Source: Halobacillus amylolyticus (GTDB taxonomy: Bacteria > Bacillota > Bacilli > Bacillales > Halobacillaceae). Taken from it: a DNA stretch of 64,000 nt. A program made the translations under genes and the position numbers. Under the pieces are notes generated by a model. The model was not told the DNA's origin. It saw nothing but the letters and a program-made list of their open reading frames with translations, and made no database searches. Numbering within the stretch: the stretch's first letter is position 1; each line of letters begins with the position of its first letter. Where the stretch lies: positions 2,334,001 to 2,398,000 of the forward strand of contig NZ_CP095075.1 in assembly GCF_022921115.1 (NCBI RefSeq). The letters are read 5' to 3'. Positions 53,317 through 62,943 of the stretch are shown here, one piece after another.

Positions 53317-55584
53317 TCAATCCCATTTCCTTAAGGAAGCCCAGAGTCGTTTAAGCTTTCTCCCCACTAGATTTTGGTCTTGTTGCTTTTGCCATTCGTT
53401 GTAGCTGGCAATGCCTATAAGCAAAAGTCCCGCTACGAGCAAGTAAAACCACCATGGCATATTGCCCCAGTACGGACGAGTTTGATAAATAACATTGAAT
53501 ATCAATACACCCATTCCCACGAAAAAGTAAGCCTTAATACGGAGCTGCATACCGACAATCATGGAAAGCAATGATAGACTGCCAATAATCCATGCATCCC
53601 AGATGGTATGACTGAAAATAGCATCAACCACTAAATAAGCCGAGATCCCTAACAATAAGCACAGTTGTACATAGTTAATGATTCTTCTATAATCCACCCA
53701 CGTACGCTGACGCAGATAAACCATCACACCTATTAGCGGAAGAACCTCTAGTTCCGCCTGTATCAAATTAGTCCATAGCTCACTATATTCATAAATGACA
53801 AGTAAATAAGCTGGATAGATGCTTAGTACACTTAGCGTTTCAAAAATGGCTGCAGCGATTTGAATGCCCGATCTCAGTCGATTCAACATAAACCATAAAC
53901 TTAGTAACAGGTATGGAACAATTTGAAGCCACACTGTCATATTCACCTGTAGAAAGGTAGCAAAAAACGGAATGTAAAGCAGGGCCACCCATGTAAAGCT
54001 GTCTAAGATGATAGAGTTCTTCTCTTTTTCAACTAAATGACTGTACATAAGCCGTCCCATTACAACCAGCACGGCAAAACTGGCAATTAACAACACGAGC
54101 ATCACTTGACGGTCAATGATCATACGGTATTCTTCCCACATCGACAGGATCGCCAGTAAAGGAAGAACATTGACCCATGACCACTTTCTGTACAAGATGA
54201 AAAAGCTGGTAAGTGCCACGTAAGCAATGATCGGCACTAGATCTGCTGCTTGCAGTAAATCCGGCTGATAAATGATCGTGTACACCCCGATAAGGGAAAA
54301 CGGTATGAGATACCAATCAACCCTTCTCCTCCACAAGACAGGTAATCCTAGCCAAATGAGCGATAGAACCACACTCGTAATCATAAATGAATAAGGGGCG
54401 GGTACTGCCTGAAATATGTCATAGTAGCCACCTATATTTGTAATTAGGAAGAAAAGGGTAGTAAAGCTAGCATAGAGAAAGACTTTCACTTGCCACTCCT
54501 GCCTTTTCACTAAACTGCTATAGACATACACGGCAATCGGAACTATTAGGATAAATGGAGTTAATCTCATAGAAATCGTTAGTTCTAGCAAAATGATAGC
54601 TGTAAGGATAACCATCGATCCATGAGCAAGCCAAAAGAAATACGGGTTCATATCAGGCCACTTCTTACCGCCTAAAGAACCGATGGCAATGAGTAACACC
54701 GGAGCGGCAATCATAAACATTAAAATGTCCGGTAATTCATGTAATGTCAGCAATGGAAGCAATGACACATAAAAGGCCAGCACAGTGAGTGAGACGACAA
54801 TCCATAGCTGTGATACATTCGATCGGCGAACAAGCCATATAAACACAGCGATCCCTGCAGCGAGAATAATAGCCCGCATCCAATCAGCTTTAACACCTGT
54901 ACCATTTAGCAAAAAGAAAATGGATAACGCATACGAAGATTGGCCGATATAAAACGTCGACATCGAAAAATCTTCTTCCTTCGCCCTGCTAAACCCTTCA
55001 CTGATTGCTAATAGCAACAATCCAGTAACAGCAAAATGGGCGGCTTCTCCGTAAACATTCCGTAAGCCGTCAATGTGTTCAACAAGAAGGAAATAAACAG
55101 GAACCATTGCCGTAAACCAACTGAGAGGCTGGGCCCATACGGCCGTATCCATTACCTCCTTTACATTTGATTTCTTAAATGCCAGATAAGCCCATATTCC
55201 TAATGCAAACAACATAGCCGCCGTTTCACCATATTGATTCGTCTGAGCGGAAAAACCAATGCAAATGATCATAATAATGACTGACGTATAAAAACTACTT
55301 TCCTTAATGGGCAGGAACCACCGGTGCTTAGCCCATAGACCAAAGTAAAGTAGGAACGCACTCGCCACCGTAAACAAGAACAACTCAATACTCACAAAAT
55401 CACTAACCGCTACCACCCATAACTGCCAGGCAGCAGCAAAAATAAAAACTGGCGTTAAGTACTGGAAGACCTGTTGTTTAACAAGGTAGGAAAGCACACC
55501 ATAATTAAGCGCGACAATTAAGTAGGATAGAAACAGTAGCAATGAACCATCTTCAGCTTGGATAAGAATCCCCTTATAACTCAC
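53317..55584 (-). CDS. Large polytopic membrane protein, 3' part (probable frameshift with next entry)
   Basis: A frame of 755 residues made almost wholly of membrane segments, about 22. It is listed from a GTG at 55584, but there is no ribosome site, and this GTG encodes an internal Val. Reading the same frame upstream across 55584-55608 gives ISFFAFIYVSYKGIL, a clean continuation of the membrane protein ending at 55581. The two are most simply one gene of about 1150 residues. Family not recognised. Confidence 0.6.
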   Translation of the reverse strand: MSYKGILIQAEDGSLLLFLSYLIVALNYGVLSYLVKQQVFQYLTPVFIFAAAWQLWVVAVSDFVSIELFLFTVASAFLLYFGLWAKHRWFLPIKESSFYTSVIIMIICIGFSAQTNQYGETAAMLFALGIWAYLAFKKSNVKEVMDTAVWAQPLSWFTAMVPVYFLLVEHIDGLRNVYGEAAHFAVTGLLLLAISEGFSRAKEEDFSMSTFYIGQSSYALSIFFLLNGTGVKADWMRAIILAAGIAVFIWLVRRSNVSQLWIVVSLTVLAFYVSLLPLLTLHELPDILMFMIAAPVLLIAIGSLGGKKWPDMNPYFFWLAHGSMVILTAIILLELTISMRLTPFILIVPIAVYVYSSLVKRQEWQVKVFLYASFTTLFFLITNIGGYYDIFQAVPAPYSFMITSVVLSLIWLGLPVLWRRRVDWYLIPFSLIGVYTIIYQPDLLQAADLVPIIAYVALTSFFILYRKWSWVNVLPLLAILSMWEEYRMIIDRQVMLVLLIASFAVLVVMGRLMYSHLVEKEKNSIILDSFTWVALLYIPFFATFLQVNMTVWLQIVPYLLLSLWFMLNRLRSGIQIAAAIFETLSVLSIYPAYLLVIYEYSELWTNLIQAELEVLPLIGVMVYLRQRTWVDYRRIINYVQLCLLLGISAYLVVDAIFSHTIWDAWIIGSLSLLSMIVGMQLRIKAYFFVGMGVLIFNVIYQTRPYWGNMPWWFYLLVAGLLLIGIASYNEWQKQQDQNLVGRKLKRLWASLRKWD

Positions 55585-56747
55585 ATAAATGAAGGCGAAA
55601 AATGAGATCCCCCACTCGTGTACATGAAAGCCTTGTTAACAAACGTGTGGCTTCTCCAGGCATACGCGAACCCAATGTATAACAATCCCGCCGCACCATA
55701 AACGACTAAATCAACACTCTGCAACACTGAGTGCTCAACTAACTGATATACTCCGTAAGCAAGCAGGGCAGAAAAAACAAACTGGTACTCCTTCGTTTTG
55801 TAGACAAACACCATCGCCATATAAAGGCTGGCTGTCAGCAATAAATTGAAGCTGTAGAACAGTTCATTTTCGAAAAGTACCAGCATGAGCAATGTGGATA
55901 AAATCAAGTTTGCCTGTGTATATAATGGAACCTCTGTCATAAAAAGCTGTAACTGCTTCCTTTCTTTATACTGATGGTGGAATAATAATAAAACACCATT
56001 AAACACCATAAGCAAAAGATAGAAGGCATCTACAGGCAGCTCTAAGGCACTTAAACCAAACCCAACTGTAAGGGAGGAGAAAATAAACGAAATCCATACG
56101 AATAGACGGGAATGGTGCATATAGGCATTTCGAATATATAATGGAAGCGGAAGAACTGCTCCCATCAACCCCAATACGTACCTGCCGTCGCCATATAGAG
56201 ATAAGTAATTTCCGAGAAGTTCAAAATAGCCAATCGCCAGAATAACAATAGGAACTAGCATACTTCCAAGTGTCAAAAAGGCGAATGCCGTCTGTTCAAT
56301 ACGTAAATATTTTCTTGAAATAAAGCTTAAACCTAGGAAAAACAACGATACAAATGAGATCGAGAACACCTTCATAACTGACCCCATCTGCTCCCATTGG
56401 CTTGTCGCTAAAACTAGTCCGCTAATCAGCAAGAGAACAACACCAAGAATTAGCGACCAAGTGATATTTCGTTCCCTTACTTGTTCTCTGGTACGGACTT
56501 TCTTAGGCTTTTGCTGCTTAGCAGGTTTCTCTTTTGGCTGCGTTTCCCTCTCATCAGGGGCTGTCACTTGGGATAGAGTCTCTTGTTTAACAGCTGGTTC
56601 ACTTACAGCCTGCCGACTCTTCACATAATGATCGTGTGCATCGGTTAACCGCTTATATTCATCTCTAGTTATGTATTGTTTTTCCCTCAGACCCCTTAAC
56701 TCTTTACGAAACGCTGCTGCAAGTTGCTGACGAGAAAACCCATCCAT
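55581..56747 (-). CDS. Large polytopic membrane protein, 5' part with cytoplasmic N-terminal region
   Basis: A 388-residue frame. Residues 1-95 are hydrophilic, with a helical start (FSRQQLAAAFRKELRGLREK) and a Lys/Pro/Gln-rich linker, followed by about ten membrane helices. It ends abruptly (GGSHFSPSFM) just after a run of five G (minus strand; C5 at 55609-55613). One extra G restores the frame into the 755-residue partner. ATG 56747 follows GGGGGAGGAA. Function unknown; resembles giant DUF-type membrane proteins of Bacillaceae. Confidence 0.62.
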   Translation of the reverse strand: MDGFSRQQLAAAFRKELRGLREKQYITRDEYKRLTDAHDHYVKSRQAVSEPAVKQETLSQVTAPDERETQPKEKPAKQQKPKKVRTREQVRERNITWSLILGVVLLLISGLVLATSQWEQMGSVMKVFSISFVSLFFLGLSFISRKYLRIEQTAFAFLTLGSMLVPIVILAIGYFELLGNYLSLYGDGRYVLGLMGAVLPLPLYIRNAYMHHSRLFVWISFIFSSLTVGFGLSALELPVDAFYLLLMVFNGVLLLFHHQYKERKQLQLFMTEVPLYTQANLILSTLLMLVLFENELFYSFNLLLTASLYMAMVFVYKTKEYQFVFSALLAYGVYQLVEHSVLQSVDLVVYGAAGLLYIGFAYAWRSHTFVNKAFMYTSGGSHFSPSFM

Positions 56748-56912
56748 TCATTCCTCCCCCTTTACCATTGTTTTCTAATTGTAATATTACGCCCACAAAC
56801 AAGGATGATCAACCTGTTTTTTCCATCTAGTTTACCTTATGTGCCTAACAATGGAAGTAACCATCATTCTTTGATAAAATCAATGTAATGAATGCAGTGA
56901 GGGGGAATGAAA

Positions 56913-58049
56913 ATGAAGATCGTGTCCATAGAGCCGACACCCAGCCCTAACTCAATGAAAATTAACTTGAATGAAGAATTACCAAACGGGGAAACCCGTA
57001 ACTATAAACAGGGGGATCGTTTGGAAGCGGCCCCTGACTTCATTGCACAGCTTTTTGACATTGAAGGTGTGAAAGGTCTGTATCATGTTACAAACTTTAT
57101 TGCTTTAGAACGCCACGCTAAAGTAAGCTGGGAGGCCATCCTGCCAGAGGTTCGTTCCATTTTTGGTTCAGAAGAAACGTCTGATCTTGCTCCTCAAAAC
57201 AATCAAAAAACCCCTGATGATTCTTTCGGTGAGGTAAAGGTGTTTGTCCAAATGTTCCGCGGTATCCCGATGCAAGTAAAGCTTGAAGATGGCGATGAAG
57301 AGAAACGTATCGGTCTGCCGGATATGTTTATGGAAGCAGCGATGGAAGCGGCCCCTGCCTCTCCAAACATGATTATGGAGCGAAAATGGGTTGAACAAAA
57401 CCCACGTTATGGCGATCCAGATGAAATCGGTGAGCAAGTGAAAGAAGAACTTACAGCCAGTTACGATACTCATCGATTGAAGACCCTGGTGAAACTTGCC
57501 TTTGAAGAAGATACGAGTGAAACAGAGTCGGCCCCCAATCAAAGAGTTTCTATCGAGGTGCTGGACGATCCTGATTGGAAAGTCCGTTATGCTGCCCTTG
57601 ACAGAATGGATCCAACGATAGAAGATTTACCGGTATTAGACAAAGCGTTGGGTGATGCCAAAGCCTCGATAAGGCGTTTAGCTACGGCTTATTTAGGCAT
57701 GATTGAAGAACCAGACACTCTACCGTATCTTTACAAAGCCTTAAAGGACAAAACCGTAACAGTAAGGCGAACTGCCGGAGATTGCTTGTCTGATCTCGGC
57801 TTTAAAGAAGCCATGCCTGAAATAATTAAATCCCTATCTGACAGTAACCGATTAGTCAGATGGCGTGCGGCTATGTTCCTTTATGAACTGGGGGACGAAA
57901 CAGCTCTTCCTGCTTTAAAAAAGGCATCCGATGATCCCGAGTTTGAAGTCCGCATGCAAATCAATATGGCGATTGAACGAATTGAAGGCGGCGAAACAGC
58001 AAAAGGTTCCGTCTGGCACCAAATGACACAAGCTACTAAACAAAAATAA
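56913..58049 (+). CDS. CvfC-like protein: Nfu N-terminal domain plus HEAT repeats
   Basis: A 378-residue cytoplasmic protein. Residues ~1-85 are an Nfu/NifU N-terminal-like domain (EPTPSPNSMKINLNEELPNG, FDIEGVKGLYHVTNFIALER). A middle domain has MFRGIPMQVKLEDGDEEKRI. The C-terminal ~150 residues are HEAT-type repeats (DPDWKVRYAALDRMDPTIED, SDSNRLVRWRAAMFLYELGD). This matches the conserved virulence factor C family known from Staphylococcus. Role unknown, perhaps Fe-S or redox linked. ATG at 56913 is better spaced than 56907. It precedes a bacilliredoxin by 13 bp. Confidence 0.85.
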   Translation: MKIVSIEPTPSPNSMKINLNEELPNGETRNYKQGDRLEAAPDFIAQLFDIEGVKGLYHVTNFIALERHAKVSWEAILPEVRSIFGSEETSDLAPQNNQKTPDDSFGEVKVFVQMFRGIPMQVKLEDGDEEKRIGLPDMFMEAAMEAAPASPNMIMERKWVEQNPRYGDPDEIGEQVKEELTASYDTHRLKTLVKLAFEEDTSETESAPNQRVSIEVLDDPDWKVRYAALDRMDPTIEDLPVLDKALGDAKASIRRLATAYLGMIEEPDTLPYLYKALKDKTVTVRRTAGDCLSDLGFKEAMPEIIKSLSDSNRLVRWRAAMFLYELGDETALPALKKASDDPEFEVRMQINMAIERIEGGETAKGSVWHQMTQATKQK

Positions 58050-58062
58050 TAGGAGGCTTATT

Positions 58063-58491
58063 ATGAATCCATATGAAGCGTATATGAAAGAAATATCCCA
58101 ACCGATGAGAGATGAGCTGACAAAAGCAGGTTTTTCCGAATTAACAACACCTGCATCTGTTGATGAATTCATCAGTTCAACGAAAGGAACATCCCTTGTG
58201 GTAGTCAATTCTGTGTGCGGTTGTGCAGCAGGACTAGCTCGTCCTTCCGCTAGGGAATCACTGGCTAATGAGAAAAAACCGGAACACCTTGTGACCGTCT
58301 TCGCTGGACAAGACCGTGAAGCGACAAGTCGTATGCGTGATTATTTAGAAGGCTATGAACCTTCTTCTCCATCTATGGCCTTATTAAAAGATGGACAAGT
58401 CCTTCATTTTATTCCCCGGGAAGAAATTGAAGACCATGACGTTGAAGAAATTGTAAGTAATTTAACCTCTGCTTATAACGAACATTGCTAA
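58063..58491 (+). CDS. Bacilliredoxin (BrxA/BrxB, YphP/YqiW family)
   Basis: A 142-residue thioredoxin-fold protein with the bacilliredoxin CGC motif at Cys52-Gly-Cys54 (NSVCGCAAGLARPSA). By family it removes bacillithiol from S-bacillithiolated proteins after oxidative stress. PSMALLKDGQVLHFIPREEI is the conserved C-terminal half. TAGGAGG ribosome site. In a two-gene operon with the CvfC-like protein; a terminator follows. Confidence 0.9.
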   Translation: MNPYEAYMKEISQPMRDELTKAGFSELTTPASVDEFISSTKGTSLVVVNSVCGCAAGLARPSARESLANEKKPEHLVTVFAGQDREATSRMRDYLEGYEPSSPSMALLKDGQVLHFIPREEIEDHDVEEIVSNLTSAYNEHC

Positions 58492-58502
58492 GGCTATCAT
58501 TG

Positions 58503-58531
58503 CCGCTGCCTTCTAAGGTAGCGGTTTTTAT
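58503..58531 (+). terminator. Terminator of the CvfC-bacilliredoxin operon
   Basis: CCGCTGCCTT / AAGGTAGCGG with a two-base loop (one mismatch) followed by T5. Confidence 0.82.
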
Positions 58532-58609
58532 TTTCCAAAAAAATTGTTAGGCTTCGTCGTTATTTCCCGGGAAATGTCTGTTAATGTGATGATATGGGTA
58601 TAGTAAGGG

Positions 58610-58690
58610 ATTCATCAGCTTGTATATCTGAGGTCTTTGTTACGCAAAAATCATACTTCCATTTTTAACATATCAAAAATGCCAAATACA
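58610..58690. repeat. Dispersed repeat, copy C
   Basis: TTCATCAGCTTGTATATCTG, AGGTCTTTGTTACGCAAAAA, TCATAC and ATGCCAAATACA follow the same order and spacing as 30421-30500 (copy B), with about 80 percent identity by eye over 80 bp. It lacks the GC-rich 5' half of copy B. Confidence 0.75.
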
Positions 58691-58708
58691 GTATGTAAAA
58701 GGTTAGAA

Positions 58709-58750
58709 AAAGACAAAAACAGACACAATTCAGCTTCTGGAATTGTGTCT
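58709..58750 (-). terminator. Terminator of the germination operon
   Basis: Minus strand: AGACACAATT / AATTGTGTCT around a ten-base loop, then GTTTTTGTCTTTTT, starting 6 bp after the gerC stop. Confidence 0.9.
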
Positions 58751-58755
58751 GTCTT

Positions 58756-59841
58756 TTATGATGAGATCCCTGTTTCAGTAATATCCAGTGTCACATTTAC
58801 ATCCACGGGTGTATCAGGGTATATATCGCTCCACTTCTTCATATTAACATTCCTTTTGCGGTTTTCTAACGTAATTCCAAGTCCTAGAGGATCAATATTA
58901 TTCTCCTGGAATTGTTGAATCAATGCCAGACATTGTTCTTCAAAAAACTTGTTAAATTCCTTTTCCATATTACGTATACGCTTGGGATCTGAACCTTCAT
59001 CCAAGTTAGAAATTTCGTTTAAGATTCCTCTCATGTCAATTTCTATCAAAAATCTGGGGTTTTCAGCCCCGCCTTCTATATAATATTCCACTTCTGAATT
59101 GATATTTTCTATCATAATCCCTTCTCCTTGGAATTGAATTTCTTGCACCCCATCGGTCACTCTTTCTTTCATCATCTTAAAGAATAAGCTCTTTGAATAA
59201 GGAATAGTAAGGGCTAACTTCGCTTCATCTAAAAAGGCAATTCCTTCTATTTTAATATGGTCCTTTGATTTTTTCAGGTAAGGGAGAAACCCGTCAATTC
59301 CATTTCCATAATAGGAATGTAAAAAGGTGTGCAAGCTAGTGTTCGGGAAGTTGCTCCGCATGTTGTGATCTATAATACCCATTATATACTTTGCAGTAGT
59401 CTCATTTTGTTCATATTTCCCTTCGATCATTCCCTGCGGTTCGCCATTTACAATTGCAAGAAGGATGTCTCTGCCGATCCGTGGATCACGAGTTATAGAA
59501 TCAATGAATTTGGAAATATCGTGCTTGGCGAGTCTGTCACTAAATAGGGTGACAGCCATTTTCCCTGTAGATACTGGTTTAGATGATTTTGTCTGCAGCT
59601 TAGCATGGATATTTTTTACTGTATCTGCTGTACTTGTTAAATAGATTTCACTGGCTGCTGCTTTTTGTTCACCCTTTGTGTACTGGACAATAGCAAAAGT
59701 TCCTTTAATTTGGTTTTCATCAATATAGTCGTATCCAGCAAGTTGAACGATGGCGGCATCTTCTATACTAACATTGGGCATACAACTGGTAAGTACCATT
59801 GAAGAAGCAACTAATAAGGGAACTAACCATTTATACTTCAT
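58756..59841 (-). CDS. Ger(x)C-family spore germination lipoprotein
   Basis: A 361-residue protein with a signal peptide and lipobox (MVLTSCMPN). The Ger(x)C N-terminal domain shows EDAAIVQLAGYDYIDENQIK and KPVSTGKMAVTLFSDRLAKH; the C-terminal domain includes FNKFFEEQCLALIQQFQENN IDPLGLG. C subunit of a germinant receptor, attached to the outer face of the spore inner membrane. Its ATG overlaps the gerB stop. Third gene of gerA-gerB-gerC. Confidence 0.92.
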   Translation of the reverse strand: MKYKWLVPLLVASSMVLTSCMPNVSIEDAAIVQLAGYDYIDENQIKGTFAIVQYTKGEQKAAASEIYLTSTADTVKNIHAKLQTKSSKPVSTGKMAVTLFSDRLAKHDISKFIDSITRDPRIGRDILLAIVNGEPQGMIEGKYEQNETTAKYIMGIIDHNMRSNFPNTSLHTFLHSYYGNGIDGFLPYLKKSKDHIKIEGIAFLDEAKLALTIPYSKSLFFKMMKERVTDGVQEIQFQGEGIMIENINSEVEYYIEGGAENPRFLIEIDMRGILNEISNLDEGSDPKRIRNMEKEFNKFFEEQCLALIQQFQENNIDPLGLGITLENRKRNVNMKKWSDIYPDTPVDVNVTLDITETGISS

Positions 59842-60949
59842 TTCGATTCCTCACTTTAGTTATGATCTTCGAAAGACAGAACAAGACTGGGATGTATAAC
59901 AAGACATAAAGGCCGACTTGACTTGTGAAACTGTTGAGAGTGTCAATCGTATGTCGGGTTTTTAATAATCCACTCGCAACGAAGAGAATCGCACAAAACA
60001 GCCAAAGGACATATCTTTGTTTTATTTTAAACACACGTTTTGGTATACGACTTGCTCCCCACAAAGCCAAGGCTATATTCGGCAACACCACATAAAACCA
60101 CATTGCTACACCGACATACTCAAAACGCTCAACAAAGGGAAACTCGACAATCTTCCACAGGGTGATCGTCCCCCAAATAACGTATTGGAGTTGTCCTTCA
60201 CTGAAGTAAATAAACGAAGTAATTGCTGTGATTAAATAAATTAAAACAGTAAAAAACACCCCGAAATGTGCCCACTTTTTAGAGGCATGCGGATTTTTGA
60301 TAAAAGGATAGAAAATCAACAGTAATTCGATACCGAGAAAACTTAGGATACTTTGTTTAGTAGCAGCAAGCAGCTCTGGAATACTGTGCTCAACAACAGG
60401 GTAAAGACTAGTCACATCACCCTCTAGGATCGGATAAAATTTAAGAAGTAAAATCGGAAGGCCCAAGATGACACTAATTAAGCACATGCCTGTTACCACC
60501 CGAAATCCACTAGCTACGAAGTAATATACAAGTAAGATAGTTGCAAACGAGAAAAGCCAAACTTGTAATTCTGGGAAAATCCAAACTTGGATAACCTCAA
60601 TAAATGTTCTTAGAACGGTAAGCGTCAGTAAAAGAAAATAGATGCTAAAAATCAGACTGAGAAAACCACCGATATACTTACCGAAGATATTCTTATGAAC
60701 CGATACAATATCTCCTTTACTGTCTTGAAGAATGTGATAGGTCATCCATAGTAGAATATGAATAAATAAGCCACCGATTAATATTGAAATCCAAGCATCA
60801 AAACCTGCATACTTGGCAATATAACTTTCAAAGCCAAGAATACCGACACCGACCTGCATAGCATGGATTAAAAAAAAGACATAGGTGGGTGTAACTAAGA
60901 AATTTTCAGGTATAGAGAGACCTTCTTTGGGCGTTGTTAGCTTATTCAT
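59831..60949 (-). CDS. GerAB-type germination permease
   Basis: A 372-residue protein with ten membrane segments, of the amino-acid/polyamine/organocation superfamily. LSIPENFLVTPTYVFFLIHA MQVGVGILGFE is the GerAB opening. B subunit of the receptor, thought to bind the germinant and transmit it. The ATG at 60949 behind AGAGGGAT gives the proper N-terminus; the 37-residue upstream extension in frame is spurious. Overlaps gerA by 8 bp and gerC by 11 bp. Confidence 0.92.
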   Translation of the reverse strand: MNKLTTPKEGLSIPENFLVTPTYVFFLIHAMQVGVGILGFESYIAKYAGFDAWISILIGGLFIHILLWMTYHILQDSKGDIVSVHKNIFGKYIGGFLSLIFSIYFLLLTLTVLRTFIEVIQVWIFPELQVWLFSFATILLVYYFVASGFRVVTGMCLISVILGLPILLLKFYPILEGDVTSLYPVVEHSIPELLAATKQSILSFLGIELLLIFYPFIKNPHASKKWAHFGVFFTVLIYLITAITSFIYFSEGQLQYVIWGTITLWKIVEFPFVERFEYVGVAMWFYVVLPNIALALWGASRIPKRVFKIKQRYVLWLFCAILFVASGLLKTRHTIDTLNSFTSQVGLYVLLYIPVLFCLSKIITKVRNRNEV

Positions 60950-62477
60950 CAATATCCCTCTTTCCCTTGACACGTTTTGGGTCAAAACGGGCTGAATGAA
61001 CTGGACGAGTTTGCATAGGCCTTTTCTTTTGTCTGCTAAAAGGCAATCGGATAAATGCATCCTTTAAATCATTAAACCTTAGTGGATACAAGGGTGCAAA
61101 AAAGGGTCTCCCTATAGACTTTAGATTCATTAGATGTCCAATAAAGAATGCCATGCACATCGTAACACCGATTAATCCCCACATTTGTGCCCCGATGATA
61201 AACGGAAAGCGAACAAGCCGCACCGTGTTACCAATTTGATACACAGGCGTGGTAAACGAGGCAAGCGCTGCTAGCGCAACAATAATTAACAACACATTAC
61301 TTGTCATACCTGCCTCAACTGCAGCAGTTCCGATAACAATACCACCAACGATACCAATCGTTTGTCCGATTTTTGTTGGAAGCCGCGCTCCCGCCTCTCG
61401 AAGTAATTCGATCGTTAATTCCAGAATGATAACCTCGAGAATCGGAGGGAACGGTATGTCAGCCCTTGAAGAAATAATTGTTGCTAGTAACTCTTGTGGT
61501 ATCATCTCATGATGATAGGTTAATACCGCAACATATAAAGGCGTGCTAAGCACGGAAAATAAGATGGCCAATAGTCGAATCAAACGGAATACTGTCGCTA
61601 AATGCCAGGGTAAAAAGTAATCATCCGAGGATGAGAAGAACTCAACGATTGTTGTTGGGCAAACTAAGGCATGAGGCGAACCATCTACAACCACTCCAAC
61701 TTTGCCTTCTACAAGGGTCCCAACAATACGGTCTGGTCGTTCGGTGTCTAGAAATTGCGGGAACGGCGAACTCGAATTATCCGCTATCATTTGAGTGATA
61801 AATGAACTGTCGATAATTTGGTCATATTGAACATCATTTAAACGTTGCAAAACCGTATTCACGTTCTCTTTGTTTGCTATACCATCGATGTAAACAACTG
61901 CAATGCGTGTTTTTGTTAATTTGCCAACGTTTACTTCTCTCATTGTTAATTCTGGTATCGGCAAACGTTTACGAATAAGGTTTATGTTCGTATCCAATGA
62001 CTCAACAAACGCTTCCTTAGGCCCTACGACACTAAACTCTACTTCCGGAATACTAATGTTACGGCTTTTATTTTTGGTTGCAGGAATAAGAAGCGCTTCC
62101 TCATCCCCTTCCTGCATTTGAATCACGATATAGCCGCGTGTGATTTTTTCTTTTACTTCTGTCAACTGTTGTGTAATATAGATGTTCTCAACAGGCAGCC
62201 TCTCTTTTATATCTTCCAAAGACAATAACGTATGTTTTTTTAAGATAGGCAATACTGATTCATTCAGAAACTTTGAACCACTCAATGTCTTATAATAGGA
62301 AAGAACACAGCTAGTCCGACTGCTGTGTTGGTAGATAATAAAGTCCTTTGACTGCTTCAACATTTCGTATAAGTCTTGAAACGATTTCTTTTGTTCTTGA
62401 CCTTGCTGTTTTAGCGTCTCTTGTGGTTGATGATTTCCCTTGCCCTTCTCCTTCTTTTTCCTCGTCCAATTAAACAT
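60942..62477 (-). CDS. GerAA-type germination receptor subunit
   Basis: A 511-residue protein: a hydrophilic N-terminal half (FQDLYEMLKQSKDFIIYQHS; RLPVENIYITQQLTEVKEKI) and a C-terminal half with about five membrane helices containing FPPILEVIILELTIELLREA and RLPTKIGQTIGIVGGIVIGT, the GerA hallmark. A subunit of the germinant receptor in the spore inner membrane. The basic, Lys-rich start resembles GerKA. ATG 62477 behind AAGGAGA. First gene of the operon, probably sigma-G controlled, though I did not resolve its promoter. Confidence 0.94.
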   Translation of the reverse strand: MFNWTRKKKEKGKGNHQPQETLKQQGQEQKKSFQDLYEMLKQSKDFIIYQHSSRTSCVLSYYKTLSGSKFLNESVLPILKKHTLLSLEDIKERLPVENIYITQQLTEVKEKITRGYIVIQMQEGDEEALLIPATKNKSRNISIPEVEFSVVGPKEAFVESLDTNINLIRKRLPIPELTMREVNVGKLTKTRIAVVYIDGIANKENVNTVLQRLNDVQYDQIIDSSFITQMIADNSSSPFPQFLDTERPDRIVGTLVEGKVGVVVDGSPHALVCPTTIVEFFSSSDDYFLPWHLATVFRLIRLLAILFSVLSTPLYVAVLTYHHEMIPQELLATIISSRADIPFPPILEVIILELTIELLREAGARLPTKIGQTIGIVGGIVIGTAAVEAGMTSNVLLIIVALAALASFTTPVYQIGNTVRLVRFPFIIGAQMWGLIGVTMCMAFFIGHLMNLKSIGRPFFAPLYPLRFNDLKDAFIRLPFSRQKKRPMQTRPVHSARFDPKRVKGKRDIDE

Positions 62478-62629
62478 TAGAAATCTCCTTATCATACAAT
62501 ATGTACGGTGGCAAACTAGCTCGATTGTATGAACACGTCGGTTTTAAATTGCATCCGCAAAAGTAAACGATTTGTCTGCCTTTTATCCTTTACGTAAAGG
62601 TTATAAATTATACTTTTTAGGAGAGGATA

Positions 62630-62860
62630 ATGGTGACTTGGCTAAGAGGAGGAAGTAATGTGTTACAGATCCTTATATATATAAGTCCACTGGTTTTAAT
62701 CCTATCGTTCTTTATCTCTGTGTTTTTCTTAATGGATGGATTGGCGAAGTTTTTTTTGTTTACCTATATACTTTGGATTATGACAATACCTTTCATCCTT
62801 CTTTATAGAGAAGAAGTTAAGATTAGCAAAAGAAAAGATACAGAAGACGAGATTTGGTAG
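62630..62860 (+). CDS. Small two-helix membrane protein next to the germination operon
   Basis: 76 residues with two hydrophobic helices (ILIYISPLVLILSFFISVFF and FFLFTYILWIMTIPFILLY) and a charged C-terminus. Starts at ATG 62630 (AGGAGAGG, tight spacing) or GTG 62660 (AGGAGG, ideal spacing) are both possible. It is divergent from gerA. Small two-helix membrane proteins encoded beside germinant receptor operons (D-subunit type) are known, and this could be one; that is inference. Confidence 0.65.
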   Translation: MVTWLRGGSNVLQILIYISPLVLILSFFISVFFLMDGLAKFFLFTYILWIMTIPFILLYREEVKISKRKDTEDEIW

Positions 62861-62943
62861 ACGATTCCCGTGAAAATAAACCCGGAATAGTACTGGTTAT
62901 TTGGGCAAAAATAGTTAAAACCATGTAAAAGTGAGGGATTATT

